Shown: in pieces, positions 8,512-16,679 of the stretch
Layout: the number at the start of each line of letters is the position of its first letter
Numbering within the stretch: the stretch's first letter is position 1
Origin: Rhodocyclaceae bacterium
GTDB lineage: Bacteria > Pseudomonadota > Gammaproteobacteria > Burkholderiales > Rhodocyclaceae
Direction of reading: 5' to 3'
Assembly (NCBI GenBank): GCA_020445745.1
Contig: JAGRGB010000199.1
Span: forward strand, 1-51,941
DNA: 51,941 nt
Translations under genes and position numbers: made by a program
The notes under the pieces: generated by a model
Told to the model about the DNA's origin: nothing
The model's input: the letters and a program-made list of their open reading frames with translations, nothing else
The model's database searches: none

Positions 8512-8875
8512 GGTCGATTCTCCTCCTCCGCGCCGCGGCGCCGGCCTCGTCACGACCGCCGCCGGGGCTTCGCCGGAAGCGGCCGGCGGAATCTTCGGAG
8601 CGGCTTCCCCGGCCTGGTCGGCCAGTAGCGCGCCGCGCTGCGGCCTCCCCTTCAATCTTGTGCCTGGTCGAGCCCCTGTCAAGCCGGCGGCTGCCCGCAC
8701 CTTGCACAGACGGGCAGGGGCAGAGGCTCACCGCCCGCCACGATGCCCGCACGTGCCGGGCGCGCCGCCGGCGGCGTGCGAATCGGTCGCCGCTCGGATG
8801 CGGCGGCCAATCGTCGCGCCGGCCGTTGCGACGGCCAGCCGAGATCAGGAAATGTTCTGCCCCCGGGGCGGTAGC
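8512..8875. other. Intergenic gap, no gene seen
   Basis: About 360 bp between the TIR gene's end and the acyl-CoA synthetase start. It contains the synthetase ribosome-binding site next to 8512. No other ORF with family resemblance or plausible ribosome-binding site was seen. Confidence 0.5.
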
Positions 8876-9823
8876 TCAGCGGGCGCCGGTGATCGAATAC
8901 AGTTCCGTGTAGGGCTCGGCTTCGCTCATCCGGTAACCCACCTGGCGCGTGTGCAGGTCGAGCTGGATATCCACGCCCCGGCCTTCGTCGAACAGATACA
9001 CCGACCATTCGTCGCGGCCGACTTCACGGAAAGTGAAGCTGCGCTGGTTGCCGGCATCGAACTCGGCCCACTCGCCCGGTGCGACCTGGGTGAAATAGCC
9101 GCTCGGCTCGCCGGCCAGGCCGACGTAGTCGACTTGGTGCACATTGGCGCCATCGACCCCGGCGCGAACGCCGACGTCGCCCTGGGCCGGCGCGACTGGT
9201 TCGTCGACCGGTGGCGGGGCCTCGTCGGGACCGCCGAGCAGCGCCAGGGCACCGATGCCCACCGCGACCACCGCCAGCACGGCCAGCACCTTCTTGATGC
9301 CGCCACCGCGACGGCCAGTGCTCGCGGCCGGCGCCCCGGTGGCGCCGTCACCGGTCTCCAGCGGCGTGACGTAGCGGGCGAGCGCGGTGGCCATCACGCC
9401 GAGATCCGACTCCCAGCGGGCGTGGGTGAGCTCGACCGCGTTGCGGAACGCGAGATCGGAAAGGTCGTCCGGCAGCTGCTCGGCCGGCGGCATGCGTGCC
9501 CCCTGCACCAGTACCGGGATCACAGGGATGCCACGCTTCAGCGCCGCGGCGATCTCGAGCCGGACGAAATCGTGGGCCTGGTCGATCCGCCGGGCCCCGT
9601 CGTCGCCGGCGGCGGAGAGCCATTGCCGGCCGATCAGCGCCAGCAGCACGTCGCACTTGGTGATCTTGGCATCGATCACCTGCCGGAAATCGACCCCGGG
9701 CTCGATCGCGACGACGTCCATGAACACCGAGTCCTCGCCGAAGCGCGCCCGCAGCCCTTCGAACAGACGTCCGGCGTGACCCTCGGTGTCTTCGCGCCGA
9801 TAACTGATGAAGATCGCACTCAT
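8876..9823 (-). CDS. TIR-domain protein with transmembrane anchor, 315 aa
   Basis: Residues 1-150 are a bacterial TIR domain: start AIFISYRREDTEGHAGRLFE, VFMDV at 33-37, and DFVRLEIAAAL with the putative catalytic glutamate E90. TIR domains of this type often cleave NAD or serve as signalling modules. A Gly-rich linker leads to one transmembrane helix (about 177-197), a Pro-rich spacer, then about 100 residues of unknown fold (GEWAEFDAG, SFTFREVGRDEWSVYLFD). By topology rules the TIR domain should be cytoplasmic and the C-terminal domain periplasmic, as in a sensor. It lies 210 bp downstream of the TIR/methyltransferase operon on the same strand and may belong to it. Confidence 0.85.
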   Translation of the reverse strand: MSAIFISYRREDTEGHAGRLFEGLRARFGEDSVFMDVVAIEPGVDFRQVIDAKITKCDVLLALIGRQWLSAAGDDGARRIDQAHDFVRLEIAAALKRGIPVIPVLVQGARMPPAEQLPDDLSDLAFRNAVELTHARWESDLGVMATALARYVTPLETGDGATGAPAASTGRRGGGIKKVLAVLAVVAVGIGALALLGGPDEAPPPVDEPVAPAQGDVGVRAGVDGANVHQVDYVGLAGEPSGYFTQVAPGEWAEFDAGNQRSFTFREVGRDEWSVYLFDEGRGVDIQLDLHTRQVGYRMSEAEPYTELYSITGAR

Positions 9824-10033
9824 CGACAGCCTCCCCAGAGCGTGCGGTTCCCTGCCACCTTAGCGGTATTTGTCGCGTTCGGGGGGCCGGCATGCAAGCC
9901 GGGCATCGGCTCGCCGTGCGGGTTGACGGAGGCTCGACCGGAATTGCCGCCGAGCCCCGGCGCAGGGATTGGCGCGGCTGGTGGGCGCCGCTGCCGCAAG
10001 CGCCTCCCCGAAGCAGCGCCCTTGCCGGGCGCG

Positions 10034-11008
10034 CTAGCCGCCGGCACCGCGCCGTTGGGCCAGCAGCAGGACCTGGCCACCGGCCTGCCCTCCGAATTGG
10101 TGCCGGATACGAAAGCCGGCCGACTCGAGGAAGAGCGCGAACGCATGGCCCTGAAATTTCCCGGAGCTGCTCATCCTGATCGAGTCCCCTCGCCGGAAGG
10201 CGAACCTGGCGCCGCCGACGCTCACGGTCGATGTCTCGACGAACTCGAAACATTTCTCGACCAGGGCCAGACCCGGCACGGTCGCGGATGTGCCGAGGCG
10301 GAAATGAACATCTCCCGCGCTGTCGTCCAGGCCGAGCGCACGGAGGGGGGCCAGCGCGAAGCGTCGGTTGGTCGGATTGTCGTACTGCGGCAAGGTATCG
10401 CGTTCCGAGAACTGGTGGGCGTCGATCAGCAGATAGTCCTGGTCTTCGGTCAGGCGGCGAAGCAGGCGCAGGGTGTCGCCGGGGTCCCAGGCGCCGATGT
10501 TGCCGCCCAGCAGCAGGCACAGGCGCGCACGCTGTCGGTCGAGCATGCGGCCCGCTTCCCGACAATGGGCGTCCCGGAGCAGGTCGGCGCGGATGCCCCG
10601 TGCCGGGTAGCCCGATTCGATCGCCGCGGCGCAGGCTCCGGCGAGCAGCGGGTAGCTGGCGTCGATGGCCGTGTAGCGCGGCCGCCGCCCGGTGCTTGCC
10701 AGGGCGCGCAGAAGCCGCAGGTCCTTGGCGCCGTCCCCGGCGCCGAGGCTGACCACCTCGATCGGACGATCGGGCAGGGCGGATGCAATCGTCTGCGCGT
10801 GGGCGTCGACGAGCGCGAAACTCCGGGCGTAGCCGCGATAGGCGCTGCTCGAACACAGCTCGGTCCACGCCCTCACTGACGGCCCCGACTGATAGAAGTG
10901 CAGCTCGGGCAGGCGCCTTTCGCGCAGGGCGGCCAGCAAGGCCTGATCACAGTCGTGCCGCGACAGCAGTTCCGTGAGCGTGGCCGGCGGCCGCTCGGCC
11001 CGGTTCAC
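10034..11008 (-). CDS. EgtD-like SAM-dependent methyltransferase (Methyltransf_33), 324 aa
   Basis: The protein matches the EgtD-like family (PF10017), whose best-known member trimethylates histidine for ergothioneine. Visible features are the SAM loop VVSLGAGDGAKD, YTAIDASYPLL, the family signature LLLGGNIGAWDPGDTL, and YDNPTNRRFALAPL. No EgtB, EgtC or EgtE gene is nearby, so ergothioneine synthesis is not supported. The GTG start at 11008 overlaps the stop of the TIR gene (GTGA), implying translational coupling. No other start lies at this junction; the frame extends upstream only in the shadow of the TIR gene. The methyl acceptor is unknown: it could be an amino acid, a nucleotide-derived signal or a protein. 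Confidence 0.8.
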   Translation of the reverse strand: MNRAERPPATLTELLSRHDCDQALLAALRERRLPELHFYQSGPSVRAWTELCSSSAYRGYARSFALVDAHAQTIASALPDRPIEVVSLGAGDGAKDLRLLRALASTGRRPRYTAIDASYPLLAGACAAAIESGYPARGIRADLLRDAHCREAGRMLDRQRARLCLLLGGNIGAWDPGDTLRLLRRLTEDQDYLLIDAHQFSERDTLPQYDNPTNRRFALAPLRALGLDDSAGDVHFRLGTSATVPGLALVEKCFEFVETSTVSVGGARFAFRRGDSIRMSSSGKFQGHAFALFLESAGFRIRHQFGGQAGGQVLLLAQRRGAGG

Positions 11009-12024
11009 GGTGCGGGCTGCGGAACGGAAATGCGGATTCCGTCGTCGGTGAGGGCCGAATCGAACGGAATGAACAGGAACTCGAACTGGCGGCAGCGACG
11101 AGACGGCACCTTCCTGACCCATTGCAGCATCGGCGCATAGATCCCGCCGCGCGCCGCGCGCATGATCTTCCAGGCGTTGGTCGGGAACTGGCCGGCGTCG
11201 GCCTCGGCCATCTGCCGGCCCATCGACCCGAGCCATGCCTCGTCGGCGCCCGAAGCGAGTCGTCGCCAGATCTTGACGAGCGTCGCGAACTTCTCCTCCG
11301 GCGGCACATCGGCCATGCCGAACAGGCTTGCGGCGACCCAGTCGATCTGGCGCACGGTGCATTCCGCGAGCACCGGCAGCCAGTCCGTCGACGGGTCGTC
11401 ACTGTCGGGCATGGGGGCCTCGATCGGCAGCTCGAGGCGGAGGTAGGGCAGCGCCGGCCAGTCGTCGGTGCCCTGCCATTCGTAATCGGGAATGACTTCC
11501 TTCAGCCCGGCGCGGAGCTGCTCGGTCGCCAGCTCGATCTCCTTGCATTCCGGAGGAAGATTGGGTGCGATCGGGCCGTGCCCGGGGAAGAAGTTGCTGC
11601 GTGTCAGGAAGTCGATGACGAAGCCCTGCAGGCTCTTGCTGTTGGAGAGGTCGACGCGGACGGTGTCCTGGAACGGGGCCGGAACGTCACGCGCGCATTG
11701 CAGCACGACGATGCGGGTCTCGTCGTTCATCGATACGCCGCACTCCCACATGCAATAGGACCAGTCCTGGTCGGCGGTCGTATAGATCAGGACGATCGCG
11801 CGTGATTGCTGCAGCCTGGTGCGCAGCTCCTCGTTGAGGTTCTCGCCGATCAGGGGCCCCGAACCGGCCGCCGAGGACTGGAAGACCTCGACATCCCGCC
11901 GCGTCACCCGCTCCACCCATTCCTTCAGGACCGTCGCGATGCGTTCATCCGCATGTCGATGACTGATGAACAGCTTCGGCCGGGAACGCTGGCCGCGGTC
12001 GCCGGTATCTCGTTCGGATGACAT
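11005..12024 (-). CDS. TIR-domain protein with unknown C-terminal region, 339 aa
   Basis: After a short charged leader, residues 16-140 form a TIR-like domain: PKLFISHRHADERIA, VEVFQSS, AIVLIYTTADQDWSYCMWECG. Glu94 sits where TIR NADases have their catalytic glutamate (pattern W-S-x-C-x-x-E). Residues about 150-339 are a soluble domain with no family I recognise; a hydrophobic patch FEFLFIPFDSAL lies near the end. No signal peptide or membrane helix is seen. It is the first gene of a coupled operon with the EgtD-like methyltransferase and is read in the same direction as the TIR-TM gene further on. A role in stress or phage-triggered signalling is inference. Confidence 0.8.
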   Translation of the reverse strand: MSSERDTGDRGQRSRPKLFISHRHADERIATVLKEWVERVTRRDVEVFQSSAAGSGPLIGENLNEELRTRLQQSRAIVLIYTTADQDWSYCMWECGVSMNDETRIVVLQCARDVPAPFQDTVRVDLSNSKSLQGFVIDFLTRSNFFPGHGPIAPNLPPECKEIELATEQLRAGLKEVIPDYEWQGTDDWPALPYLRLELPIEAPMPDSDDPSTDWLPVLAECTVRQIDWVAASLFGMADVPPEEKFATLVKIWRRLASGADEAWLGSMGRQMAEADAGQFPTNAWKIMRAARGGIYAPMLQWVRKVPSRRCRQFEFLFIPFDSALTDDGIRISVPQPAP

Positions 12025-12399
12025 GCCTTTCGAATTCCCCCTGGCTCGCAGCGGCGTTGCCCGATCGCGGATTCACTAGCATTGCAGCAGGCCGCCAGGG
12101 AAACCGCAACTGCGGCGGCCGCCGAGGCGACGCGGCAATCATCGAGGTGCGGGCAGTCCGCCGGCGCGACATCGGAGCGGGGGGGGGCTGGCCGTGACGA
12201 TCTCCGACGGCCCTCGTCGTGCGGGCGATCCGCATCAATGGCGAGACGAGCCGCGGCCTGCAGAGAGGCCGCGTGATTCCTGGTCCGGGCGGAGGACGGA
12301 CGCCCGGGTCGGCCGGCGGCGGTTTCCCGATCACTTTCGATTCCGGATGGCGCTTGCGATTCCCCATGCCGCTTGCGCCATCGGCGATGCAATGGGCGA
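12025..12399. other. Intergenic gap with a G-run
   Basis: About 375 bp between the start of the TIR operon and the end of the SnoaL-like gene. It should hold the TIR operon promoter. A run of G residues lies near 12180. No coding region recognised. Confidence 0.5.
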
Positions 12400-12810
12400 C
12401 TACGCCGACAGGCCCAGTTGTCGCGCGATGCCGGCCTCGTCGACGACACCCCAGTGCTCGGCGATGCGCCCGTCCCGCATCCGCACGATGTCGATCGCCT
12501 CGACGGAGAAGGTCCTGCCGCTGGGCGCCGCCCCCATGAATTCGCCGAGATGCGTGCCGCTCATGGTGCAGTGACCGACGACCAGGTCGCCCTCGACAAC
12601 GGTACGCTCCAGCACCATGCGCAGGTCCGGAAAGCTGCTGCGCAGCTCTGCCAGGCCGGCCTTGAAGCCTGCGACCGTCGCCGGCTGATCGGGCCACGGG
12701 GCGTGGTCGACCAGGGACGGCTCGAAATAGCCGTCGGCCGCTTCGGTGTCGCCACGGTTGAAGACGACCTCGATGAAATCCGACAAGGCGTCATGATTGG
12801 TTCCTGCCAT
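12400..12810 (-). CDS. SnoaL-like ester cyclase-fold protein, 136 aa
   Basis: A small alpha+beta-barrel protein of the SnoaL/NTF2 fold. Typical family phrases are DFIEVVFNRGDTEAADGYFEP, LVDHAP, GLAELRSSFPDLRMVLE and VRMRDGRIAEHWGVVDE. Members act as polyketide cyclases, isomerases or simple ligand-binding proteins, so the substrate cannot be told. The start at 12810 is preceded by AAGGAGAG. The LysR regulator is transcribed divergently 147 bp away, the classic arrangement for a regulator and its target. Confidence 0.85.
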   Translation of the reverse strand: MAGTNHDALSDFIEVVFNRGDTEAADGYFEPSLVDHAPWPDQPATVAGFKAGLAELRSSFPDLRMVLERTVVEGDLVVGHCTMSGTHLGEFMGAAPSGRTFSVEAIDIVRMRDGRIAEHWGVVDEAGIARQLGLSA

Positions 12811-12957
12811 CGCAGCTCTCCTTGGGTTGGCGCCACCGCCGGGGTGGCCGGTGTTGGCATTGGTGCCACTGTCGCCGATCGACGGGACCACTCTACGTCC
12901 GCAGATCAGTGCAAAAAAAGAGGTATAGACGCAGCCCGATCCTGCAAGAATGCAGGT

Positions 12958-13839
12958 ATGAACTGGGACGATCTGCGCTATGTGCTCGCCGTGGCCAGGC
13001 AAAGGACCCTGGCCGGGGCGGGTCGGGAACTCGGCGTCGATCCGACCACGGTCGGCCGTCGTCTGCTGGCCATCGAAGGCCAGCTCGGGGCGCGCTTGTT
13101 CGAACGCACCGGCGAGGGCTTCACGGCGAACGCCGCCGGGCAGATCGCCGTGGCTCGCGCGGCCGAGGTCGAGCTGCAGACCTCGGCACTCGAGCGCGAA
13201 CTCCAGGGCAACGACAGCAGGGTGGCGGGGCCGGTGCGCATCACGGCGCTCGATGTCCTGCTCGACAACTTCGTCATTCCCCGCCTGCCGCGACTGTGGC
13301 AGCGGCACCGTGGGCTGGAGCTGACCCTGGTCTCGGGACTGCGGGTGCTGGATCTGTCCCGTCACGAGGCAGACATCGCCATCCGCGCCATCAAGCCGAC
13401 CCACCCCGACGCGATCGCGCGCCGACTGGGCTCCGTCGCCACGGCTGCCTATGTGTCCCGCGCCGTCGAACTCGGCGATGCGCCGCCACTGGTCGGCTTT
13501 CCGCGGGATCTCGACGATACGGCGATCGACCGGGCCCTGCGCGAGCATTTTCCGAGCGGCCGCCTGGTCGCCCGCGCCAACACCGAGGGCCACGTGCTGG
13601 AACTCGTGCGGGCCGGCGTCGGGGTTGGGCTGGTCGATTGTTTCGCCGGCGATGCCGACCCGGGCCTGCGACGCGCGCGACTTCAGCCGGTGCTGCAATC
13701 CGAGATGTGGGCCGTCGTGCACGCTGACATGCGTGGTACTGCACGCGTGCGTGCGGTGATGGACTTTCTCACCGAGATCATCGCCGAGGAGGCCGACCTG
13801 CTGGAAGGGCGGCGGCCGACCGACCACGGCCGTCCTTGA
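12958..13839 (+). CDS. LysR-family transcriptional regulator, 293 aa
   Basis: The N-terminal winged helix-turn-helix runs from about residue 3 to 60 (WDDLRYVLAVARQRTLAGAG, VDPTTVGRRLLAIEGQLGARLF). About 90-285 is a LysR substrate-binding domain with the signature LSRHEADIAIRAIKPTHPDA. Length is normal for the family. The ATG at 12958 fits the conserved MNWDDLRYVL start. It is divergent from the SnoaL-like gene and probably controls it in response to a small effector; the effector is unknown. Confidence 0.9.
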   Translation: MNWDDLRYVLAVARQRTLAGAGRELGVDPTTVGRRLLAIEGQLGARLFERTGEGFTANAAGQIAVARAAEVELQTSALERELQGNDSRVAGPVRITALDVLLDNFVIPRLPRLWQRHRGLELTLVSGLRVLDLSRHEADIAIRAIKPTHPDAIARRLGSVATAAYVSRAVELGDAPPLVGFPRDLDDTAIDRALREHFPSGRLVARANTEGHVLELVRAGVGVGLVDCFAGDADPGLRRARLQPVLQSEMWAVVHADMRGTARVRAVMDFLTEIIAEEADLLEGRRPTDHGRP

Positions 13840-14178
13840 GCCGATTGCTCGGCATCTGCAACCACGTTGCGGACGCCGCCATGGGCCGAGGGTCGCAGTT
13901 CCACGGGCGCAGTCGTGCGACGAAGATGTCGCCGGCGCGGACCGAGGCGGTCGCGACGGGGCCGAGTGCTCACTGCAATAGGTCACCGAGCTACCCGCGT
14001 TGCGACACCGTGCGATCCACGGAGCTGATCGAGGGCTCCGGCCGGTGGACCCGCCAAGGAATCCAGCGTATCGTCCAAAAAATCAGTTGGCATCGCACCG
14101 CGTCGCGAATGATTAACAAACCGTGCCATAAATTTAATTGATCCGAATTGCACGAGGTTTCCAGATCTGGGAGTCTGA
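13840..14178. other. Intergenic gap, AT-richer at its right end
   Basis: About 340 bp between the LysR gene and the two-gene unit at 14179. Base composition drops towards AT around 14100-14150, consistent with a promoter for the downstream pair and possibly acquired DNA. No gene recognised. Confidence 0.45.
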
Positions 14179-14613
14179 ATGATCGAACGGGTCGCCGTGG
14201 CAGGGGGGCGAATCAACGCGCACGTCGGTGAGCGCAATATCGGGAGCATCGCGATCGGCGATGTCGCCCGATTGGTCGTCACCCGATTTGCGTCGGGGCT
14301 CTATCATGGCGAGGAGCCGTTTGTGGTTCTCGAAGACGAGCAGCAGGCGCTGGTCGTCCCATACGGCGTGGCCGGCATGCGCCAGCTGAGTGACGCGCTG
14401 GTGGCCACGTATGGCGGATCGAAGATGCTGTGGCTGGCCGAGTGCGAGGGCCTGCCGATGGCGTGGCGCAAGAGATTCCTGGGCCTCTTTCCTTTGTTTC
14501 CAATACCCAGGCTCGCAGTGCATCCGCGCGCGTCAGTGCCGCACTGGAATGAGCAGGGGCCGTTGCCGATGTCCGCCTTGCCGACGTCTATTGGAGAACA
14601 TTCCAATGTCTGA
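14179..14613 (+). CDS. Unrecognised protein, candidate partner of the toxin-like gene, 144 aa
   Basis: I do not recognise a family. The sequence opens MIERVAVAGGRINAHVGERN, is mixed alpha/beta in character and has one weakly hydrophobic Pro-rich stretch (FLGLFPLFPIPRLAVHP) near residue 100. A GGGAG ribosome-binding site precedes the ATG. The end overlaps the next gene by eight bases, so the two are co-translated. Because the second protein looks like a membrane-active effector, this one could be its chaperone, adaptor or immunity protein; that is inference. Confidence 0.6.
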   Translation: MIERVAVAGGRINAHVGERNIGSIAIGDVARLVVTRFASGLYHGEEPFVVLEDEQQALVVPYGVAGMRQLSDALVATYGGSKMLWLAECEGLPMAWRKRFLGLFPLFPIPRLAVHPRASVPHWNEQGPLPMSALPTSIGEHSNV

Positions 14614-15520
14614 ATACTGCGGGGAAGTCTCGTTCGCCGATCCGGCGCCGCTGACCTGTACTGAACCGAGTGACGGATTCCTGTGTTCGCTGCCGGCCGC
14701 GGATCCTGGCGAGGCCGTCGAATTTCTGGAGATCGTCGGCAGCGGTGGTGCCCTGGGCACAGGGGCACGCATGACCCGCATGGGAATCAGCATGCCGGTA
14801 ATCCGCGAGGAATACGAGGCCGCGGTCAGGAAGCTGGTGGCAGAAGTGGCGCGGCGCAAGCGATCGGGGCAGTCATTGGAGGCCATCGCCCGTTTTGCGG
14901 TGGAGGAAAGGACGCGGATCGCCAATCGCATGCGATGGCGTAGCGGGGCGGGCACCCGGATCCTGTTCGAAGTCCGGGACTGGTCGGAGTTCGGCCCCGG
15001 GGGCCGTACCTATCGGAACGTGGAAGCCCGCTACGTCGGTCGCGGCTATCAAGGCAGTGCGCTCCATCAAAAGATGATCGCCGGCGCGACCCATCCCAAC
15101 GCCGGTATCTCGAATACCGCGCTTCGCGGCGCGCGATACCTGCGCAATGGCGGTCGCGTGATCGTCGTGCTGTCATTTGCATCGACCGCATACGTCTTGT
15201 TAACGACGCCCGAAGAGCAGTTGCCCAGGGTGCTCTCCCAGGAGGCCGGCTCCTTTCTCGGGGGTGCCGCCGGCAGCGGCGCCGCCGTCGGGGCCTGCCT
15301 GGTATTCGGAATCGCCACCGGAGGTTGGGGCCTGCTGGCGTGCGGAATCGTCGGCGGCATTGCCGGGGGCGCGGTCGGCGACTGGGCCGGTGATCGCGTC
15401 TATTCTTCGCTATCTCCGAACGTCGAAGAGAGCGTACGGGCCACGGGCATGCTCGATGTCAATGAACTCATCATCGATGGGCCCGATGCGCCCATGTGCG
15501 TCGCCCCGCTGACGCGATGA
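14606..15520 (+). CDS. Candidate membrane-active effector with glycine-zipper helices, 304 aa
   Basis: Residues 1-60 are soluble and Cys-containing; 60-180 are charged and helical (REEYEAAVRKLVAEVARRK, AIARFAVEERTRIANRM). About 184-200 and 216-256 are hydrophobic and rich in Gly/Ala (SFLGGAAGSGAAVGACLV, GIVGGIAGGAVGDWAGD). This glycine-zipper pattern is common in pore-forming or membrane-inserting bacterial toxins, including some type VI effectors, but I recognise no named family. No signal peptide is visible and no secretion genes are nearby. The ATG at 14606 lies inside the end of the preceding gene (8-bp overlap). Other possibilities include a prophage or colicin-like lysis protein. Confidence 0.55.
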   Translation: MSEYCGEVSFADPAPLTCTEPSDGFLCSLPAADPGEAVEFLEIVGSGGALGTGARMTRMGISMPVIREEYEAAVRKLVAEVARRKRSGQSLEAIARFAVEERTRIANRMRWRSGAGTRILFEVRDWSEFGPGGRTYRNVEARYVGRGYQGSALHQKMIAGATHPNAGISNTALRGARYLRNGGRVIVVLSFASTAYVLLTTPEEQLPRVLSQEAGSFLGGAAGSGAAVGACLVFGIATGGWGLLACGIVGGIAGGAVGDWAGDRVYSSLSPNVEESVRATGMLDVNELIIDGPDAPMCVAPLTR

Positions 15521-15845
15521 CCCGTGCCGGCGCGGGAAGCAGCCTTGCTCGACGGTTCTCGCGATCGCGATGAACATCACGCCGCTGCGCGCATGTCGGC
15601 GACGCAAGGTCGACTCTTCAGCGCGCCCCTGATGGTCCCAGGGCATCTTCGCCAACATCATCCATATCGACGACATGCTGGATGCGTGAGCGGTCGCAGT
15701 CGCCATGTCCCGCAACTGCCGGAGGCACCGCGCGGCCTGACGCGGCAAGCGCAGCGGCAGGCGGGCACCGCCGTCGCCCGGAGGGAAGACATCCGAGCTC
15801 GATCCTCCCCTCGAGGGCAGGTGCCCGCCGAGTCACGCGACGCCG
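15521..15845. other. Intergenic gap between converging genes
   Basis: About 325 bp. A short + strand stretch ending near 15690 reads WSQGIFANIIHIDDMLDA before a stop and may be the tail of a decayed gene, but a stop lies directly in front of it. No intact gene or clear terminator was seen. Confidence 0.4.
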
Positions 15846-16679
15846 TCAAGGGCAATGACGCCGCGTCCTGCGCAATGCAAGCAGTCCGATCGCGATCAAG
15901 CCGATCGTCACCGGTTCCGGCGCCCGCTGCACCTCTGCCGCCGTGTAAAAGACGTCTGAAAACGCTTGCCCGATAAGAAGCATGAGGTCGCCATCGGAAA
16001 GCACCGCACTCAGCGATATCGTGCCGCTGTCGGAATCCGAGTCACTGCCGCCTAAGGGTAGCCTTGCGGAGCTGGTCAAGGTGGAAACCGCTGCCGCTTC
16101 ATCAACCAGATCCGGATCGAGGAGGATGCCGTTTGCATTGGACAGGTTGTTGAGCGTCAGGACCGATGAGGCAAATGCCGTTCCTTGGTCGCCTCCGGTG
16201 TTTGACGCAGCCGTGTTCCGCGTAAAATCGACCGAAATCGTGATGCTGCCACTGCCGGACACTTGAAAGGTGAAGTCTCTCTGTGAGCCACCTTGGGCGC
16301 GAAGCCCTTCGGAAAATGTTCCGGTCATCGACGCGGCGCCGGTCATCGAATCGCCCACGATTTGACTGGATCCCGAGAGGTCGAGACCGCCGGCGACAAA
16401 CGATGAACTCGAGCTGAGGTCGGTCGCCCAGTCCGCAGCAAATTGCGAATCCGAGTCGGTGATTCCGATCGAATCACGGCGCGTGGATGACGTCGCGTGA
16501 CTTACCCTGCTGACCGGGATGAGTGACATGCCGGGGTCGAGGTCGAACCTCAGTGTGCTCCAGTCGAACGTGCTGGTCGCACCGAGCACGACACTGCCGA
16601 ATACGCTTCCTGATTCGATCATCAGAATCCACAGGACGATGAAGCCGAACAGTCTTGGACCGCCTCCCTTCGCTTTCAT
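15846..16679 (-). CDS. PEP-CTERM sorting-signal protein, 277 aa
   Basis: The protein has an N-terminal hydrophobic signal (FGFIVLWILMIESGSVFG), a Ser/Thr/Gly-rich low-complexity body, and a C-terminal PEP-CTERM tag: APEPVTIGLIAIGLLALRR followed by basic residues. Such proteins are exported, cleaved at the tag by an exosortase (EpsH/XrtA family) and delivered to the surface or matrix. No exosortase is encoded in this window. The start at 16679 is preceded by AAGGAG. An FNR/Dnr-type palindrome lies about 205 bp upstream of the start (see 16876-16893). Confidence 0.85.
   Translation of the reverse strand: MKAKGGGPRLFGFIVLWILMIESGSVFGSVVLGATSTFDWSTLRFDLDPGMSLIPVSRVSHATSSTRRDSIGITDSDSQFAADWATDLSSSSSFVAGGLDLSGSSQIVGDSMTGAASMTGTFSEGLRAQGGSQRDFTFQVSGSGSITISVDFTRNTAASNTGGDQGTAFASSVLTLNNLSNANGILLDPDLVDEAAAVSTLTSSARLPLGGSDSDSDSGTISLSAVLSDGDLMLLIGQAFSDVFYTAAEVQRAPEPVTIGLIAIGLLALRRTRRHCP

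Noticed and set aside
8480-10879. Very long + strand open frame opposite the TIR and methyltransferase genes
   Set aside because: The translation is Ala/Arg/Gly-rich without family motifs, while the minus strand has recognisable TIR and methyltransferase genes with ribosome-binding sites. Long antisense frames are expected at this GC content.
10034-11008. Ergothioneine biosynthesis (egtD)
   Set aside because: No EgtB, EgtC or EgtE gene is in the window and the gene is coupled to a TIR protein; family membership alone does not show histidine as substrate.
12179-12187. G-run as a possible G-quadruplex or slippage site
   Set aside because: A single run without three further nearby tracts in the right spacing, in a non-coding gap; no support for function.
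15642-15690. Short + strand segment WSQGIFANIIHIDDMLDA ending in a stop
   Set aside because: A stop codon directly precedes it and no start exists, so it cannot be a gene; possibly a decayed C-terminus.
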